Below are positions 63,027 to 64,000 of a stretch of DNA of 64,000 nt, one piece after another. Source of the stretch: Hydractinia symbiolongicarpus (taxonomy: Eukaryota > Cnidaria > Hydrozoa > Anthoathecata > Hydractiniidae); NCBI RefSeq assembly GCF_029227915.1, contig NC_079885.1, forward strand, positions 4,342,001 through 4,406,000, in the 5' to 3' direction. The notes under the pieces are model-generated. The model had not been told where the DNA came from and searched no databases. It worked only from the letters and a program-made list of their open reading frames with translations. Position 1 is the stretch's first letter; each line of letters opens with the position of its first letter. The translations under genes and the position numbers were made by a program.

Positions 63027-64000
63027 CCAGTGTAACTGCTGAATTCCAGCAATCATGTCATATTAAGAAAAATGTTATTCCTTAGAGTCCAATTGTCTCA
63101 TTTATCACATATACAAGGTCGCAGTCCAGAATCAGTTCAATTAAGTCCCACAGTCAATCGTTTCACTGTTAAAAGCGATACAACTTAGTAATATCGGAAA
63201 GAAATCACTAAATACATGTTGGTACGAATATTTGACGCAACCGTTGTAACTCAAACGGATTGACACCGTTAGAAAGTCAATGAAATGTAGTTTTTGAAAC
63301 TGTCTCTATTACTTCAGCGCGAACTACCGACTAGGATTGGTCCCACAGTAAAAAATGACTTATTTATCTTATTTTTTAGTTAAACCTCTACCACAGCGCT
63401 CAGTGTAATCGCTGAGTTCCAGCAATCCCGACAAATTAAGAAGAATGTTATTCCTTGGAGTCCAATTGGCTCATTCATCATATTTATAAGGCTACAGTTC
63501 AAAATCAGTTCAATTAAGTCCCACTGTCAAACGTTTCACTGTTAAAAGCCATGCAAGCTAGTAATACCCGAATAATGTCGCTAAATACATGTTGGTACGA
63601 ATATGTGACGCAACCGTTGTAACTCAAACTGATTGATACCTCCAAGAAGTCAATGAAATGTAATTTTTGAGAATGTCTCTATTCTTTCAGCCCGTGCTAA
63701 CTGCCAGGATTTGTCCCACAGTAAAAAAAGATTTAAGTATCTCAATTCTTAAATAAAGTGCTACCACAGAGACCAGTGTAATCGCTGAATTCCATCAATC
63801 ATGTCAAATTAAGAAGAATGTTATTCCTTGGAGTCCAATTGGCTCATTTATCACATTTGTAAGGCCACAGTCCAAAGTCAGTTCAATTAAGTCCCACAGT
63901 CAAATGTCTCACTTTTAAAAGCGATGCAACTTAGTAACATCCGAATAATGTCGCTAAATACATGTTGGTACGAATATGTGACACAACCGTTGTAACTCAA

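Larger units (their letters stand above)
1..64000. repeat. Tandem satellite DNA array, 373-bp monomer, about 172 copies
   Basis: The whole window is head-to-tail copies of one AT-rich unit, all in one orientation. I set the unit start at the box AAC(T/C)GTTGTAACT and followed it across the window. There are 172 full units and a 16-bp partial at 63985-64000. Most units are 373 or 372 bp, with minor classes of 374, 370, 367 and 365 bp. Landmarks in unit order are GTCAATGAAATG, CTTCAGCGCG, AACGGCTAGGATTGG, GTCCCACAGT, GACTTATTTATC, ACCACAGCG, AAGAATGTTATT, TCCAATTG, GTTCAATTAAGTCC, CACTGTTAAAAGCGAT, ATCGCTAAATACATG and TACGAATATGTGACGC. No inverted unit and no foreign insertion longer than 3 bp was seen. 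Such arrays are typical of centromeric or pericentromeric heterochromatin. That role is inferred, since no centromere protein site was recognised. I do not recognise the family name. Confidence 0.98.
55415..64000. repeat. Type-C trimeric higher-order repeat, about 1119 bp
   Basis: Units with the rare head ATACC(T/C)CCAAGAAGTC and TTTTTGAGAATG start at 55415, 56534, 57653, 59138, 60257, 61376, 62494 and 63612. They recur every third unit except across the decamer junction (57653 to 59138, four units). The second position carries ATACCGCTAGAAAG, with ATAAAATG and AATCATTGCGTGC in most copies. The third position carries ACTACCGACTAGG with TAAAC/GCTCTACC. Variants of the second position (57653+373, 61749, 62867) have CGCGCGCAGACGG and the 14-bp palindrome. 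Remaining unit starts at the right edge are 62121, 62494, 62867 (372), 63239 and 63612, with a partial at 63985-64000. Confidence 0.9.

Noticed and set aside
1-64000. CRISPR array
   Set aside because: The unit is about 373 bp, repeats are contiguous with no unique spacers, and units diverge along their whole length. This does not fit CRISPR repeat-spacer structure.
1-64000. Transposon, LTR or ribosomal DNA spacer array
   Set aside because: No terminal repeats, target duplications, transposase or reverse-transcriptase frames, rRNA segments or promoter-like blocks were recognised in any unit.
1-64000. Telomeric or subtelomeric short repeats
   Set aside because: No runs of TTAGG, TTAGGG or similar short repeats occur anywhere in the window.
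1-64000. Match to known insect satellites of similar size (about 359-370 bp)
   Set aside because: Length alone is not evidence, and I do not recognise sequence similarity to any named family. A satellite or repeat database search would be decisive.

Overview
This window is one uninterrupted tandem satellite array. From base 1 to base 64000 it consists of head-to-tail copies of a 373-bp AT-rich monomer, all in the same orientation. I placed every boundary by hand at the recurring AAC(T/C)GTTGTAACT box. This gives 172 complete monomers plus a 16-bp partial at the right edge, with a mean length of 372.0 bp. I found no gene, RNA gene, transposon, CRISPR array or unique flanking sequence. The few short open frames are accidental frames inside monomers.

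Organism: the pattern is that of eukaryotic constitutive heterochromatin, centromeric or pericentromeric in style. The array lies inside a block larger than 64 kb, because neither edge reaches non-satellite DNA. One monomer counted in full (741-1113) has 143 G/C of 373 (38%) and 16 CpG where about 14 are expected. CpG is therefore not depleted, which weakly favours a lineage without heavy germline CpG methylation, such as many insects or other invertebrates. I do not recognise the satellite family and do not name a species.

Monomer types: type A has CGATAACGG, GAAGCGCCACC, ATCTCTGAG and CAGAAGAATATCGC. Type B has GAACTAACGG, TAATAAAGTGCTAC, GTGAAATTAAGAAGG and GCGAATACTATCGC. Type C has a CTCAAACGG head, GAATTCCAGC, TTCCTTGGAG and ATCACTAAA. 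Many monomers are A/B/C mosaics. Length classes are 373 and 372 bp (most), 367 bp (19 copies), 365 bp (5), 370 bp (2) and 374 bp (5). The 367 and 365 classes, and one of the 370-bp copies, share a 6-bp deletion in the middle of the unit.

Layout: 1-1480 is a tandem pair of 740-bp A-B dimers. 1481-12640 (30 monomers, segment L) is collinear with 13754-20448 (18 monomers, segment M), which lacks exactly 12 monomers in four gaps that keep register. 20449-34206 is built from higher-order repeats: a 2232-bp hexamer alpha (two copies), a different 2232-bp hexamer beta (three copies) and a 1113-bp trimer present twice in tandem with no difference seen. 34207-55414 is a more diverged mixture rich in type C, with local 2-, 3- and 6-monomer duplications, including hexamer gamma, again 2232 bp. 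54675-62120 is a tandem pair of 3723-bp decamers. 55415-64000 as a whole carries a three-monomer higher-order repeat of type C.

Interpretation (inference): the array has been shaped by repeated unequal exchange and gene conversion at several scales, always in whole-monomer steps. The notable content is this nested architecture, the mosaic monomers and a few dyad-symmetric elements that differ between subfamilies. No encoded system was found.
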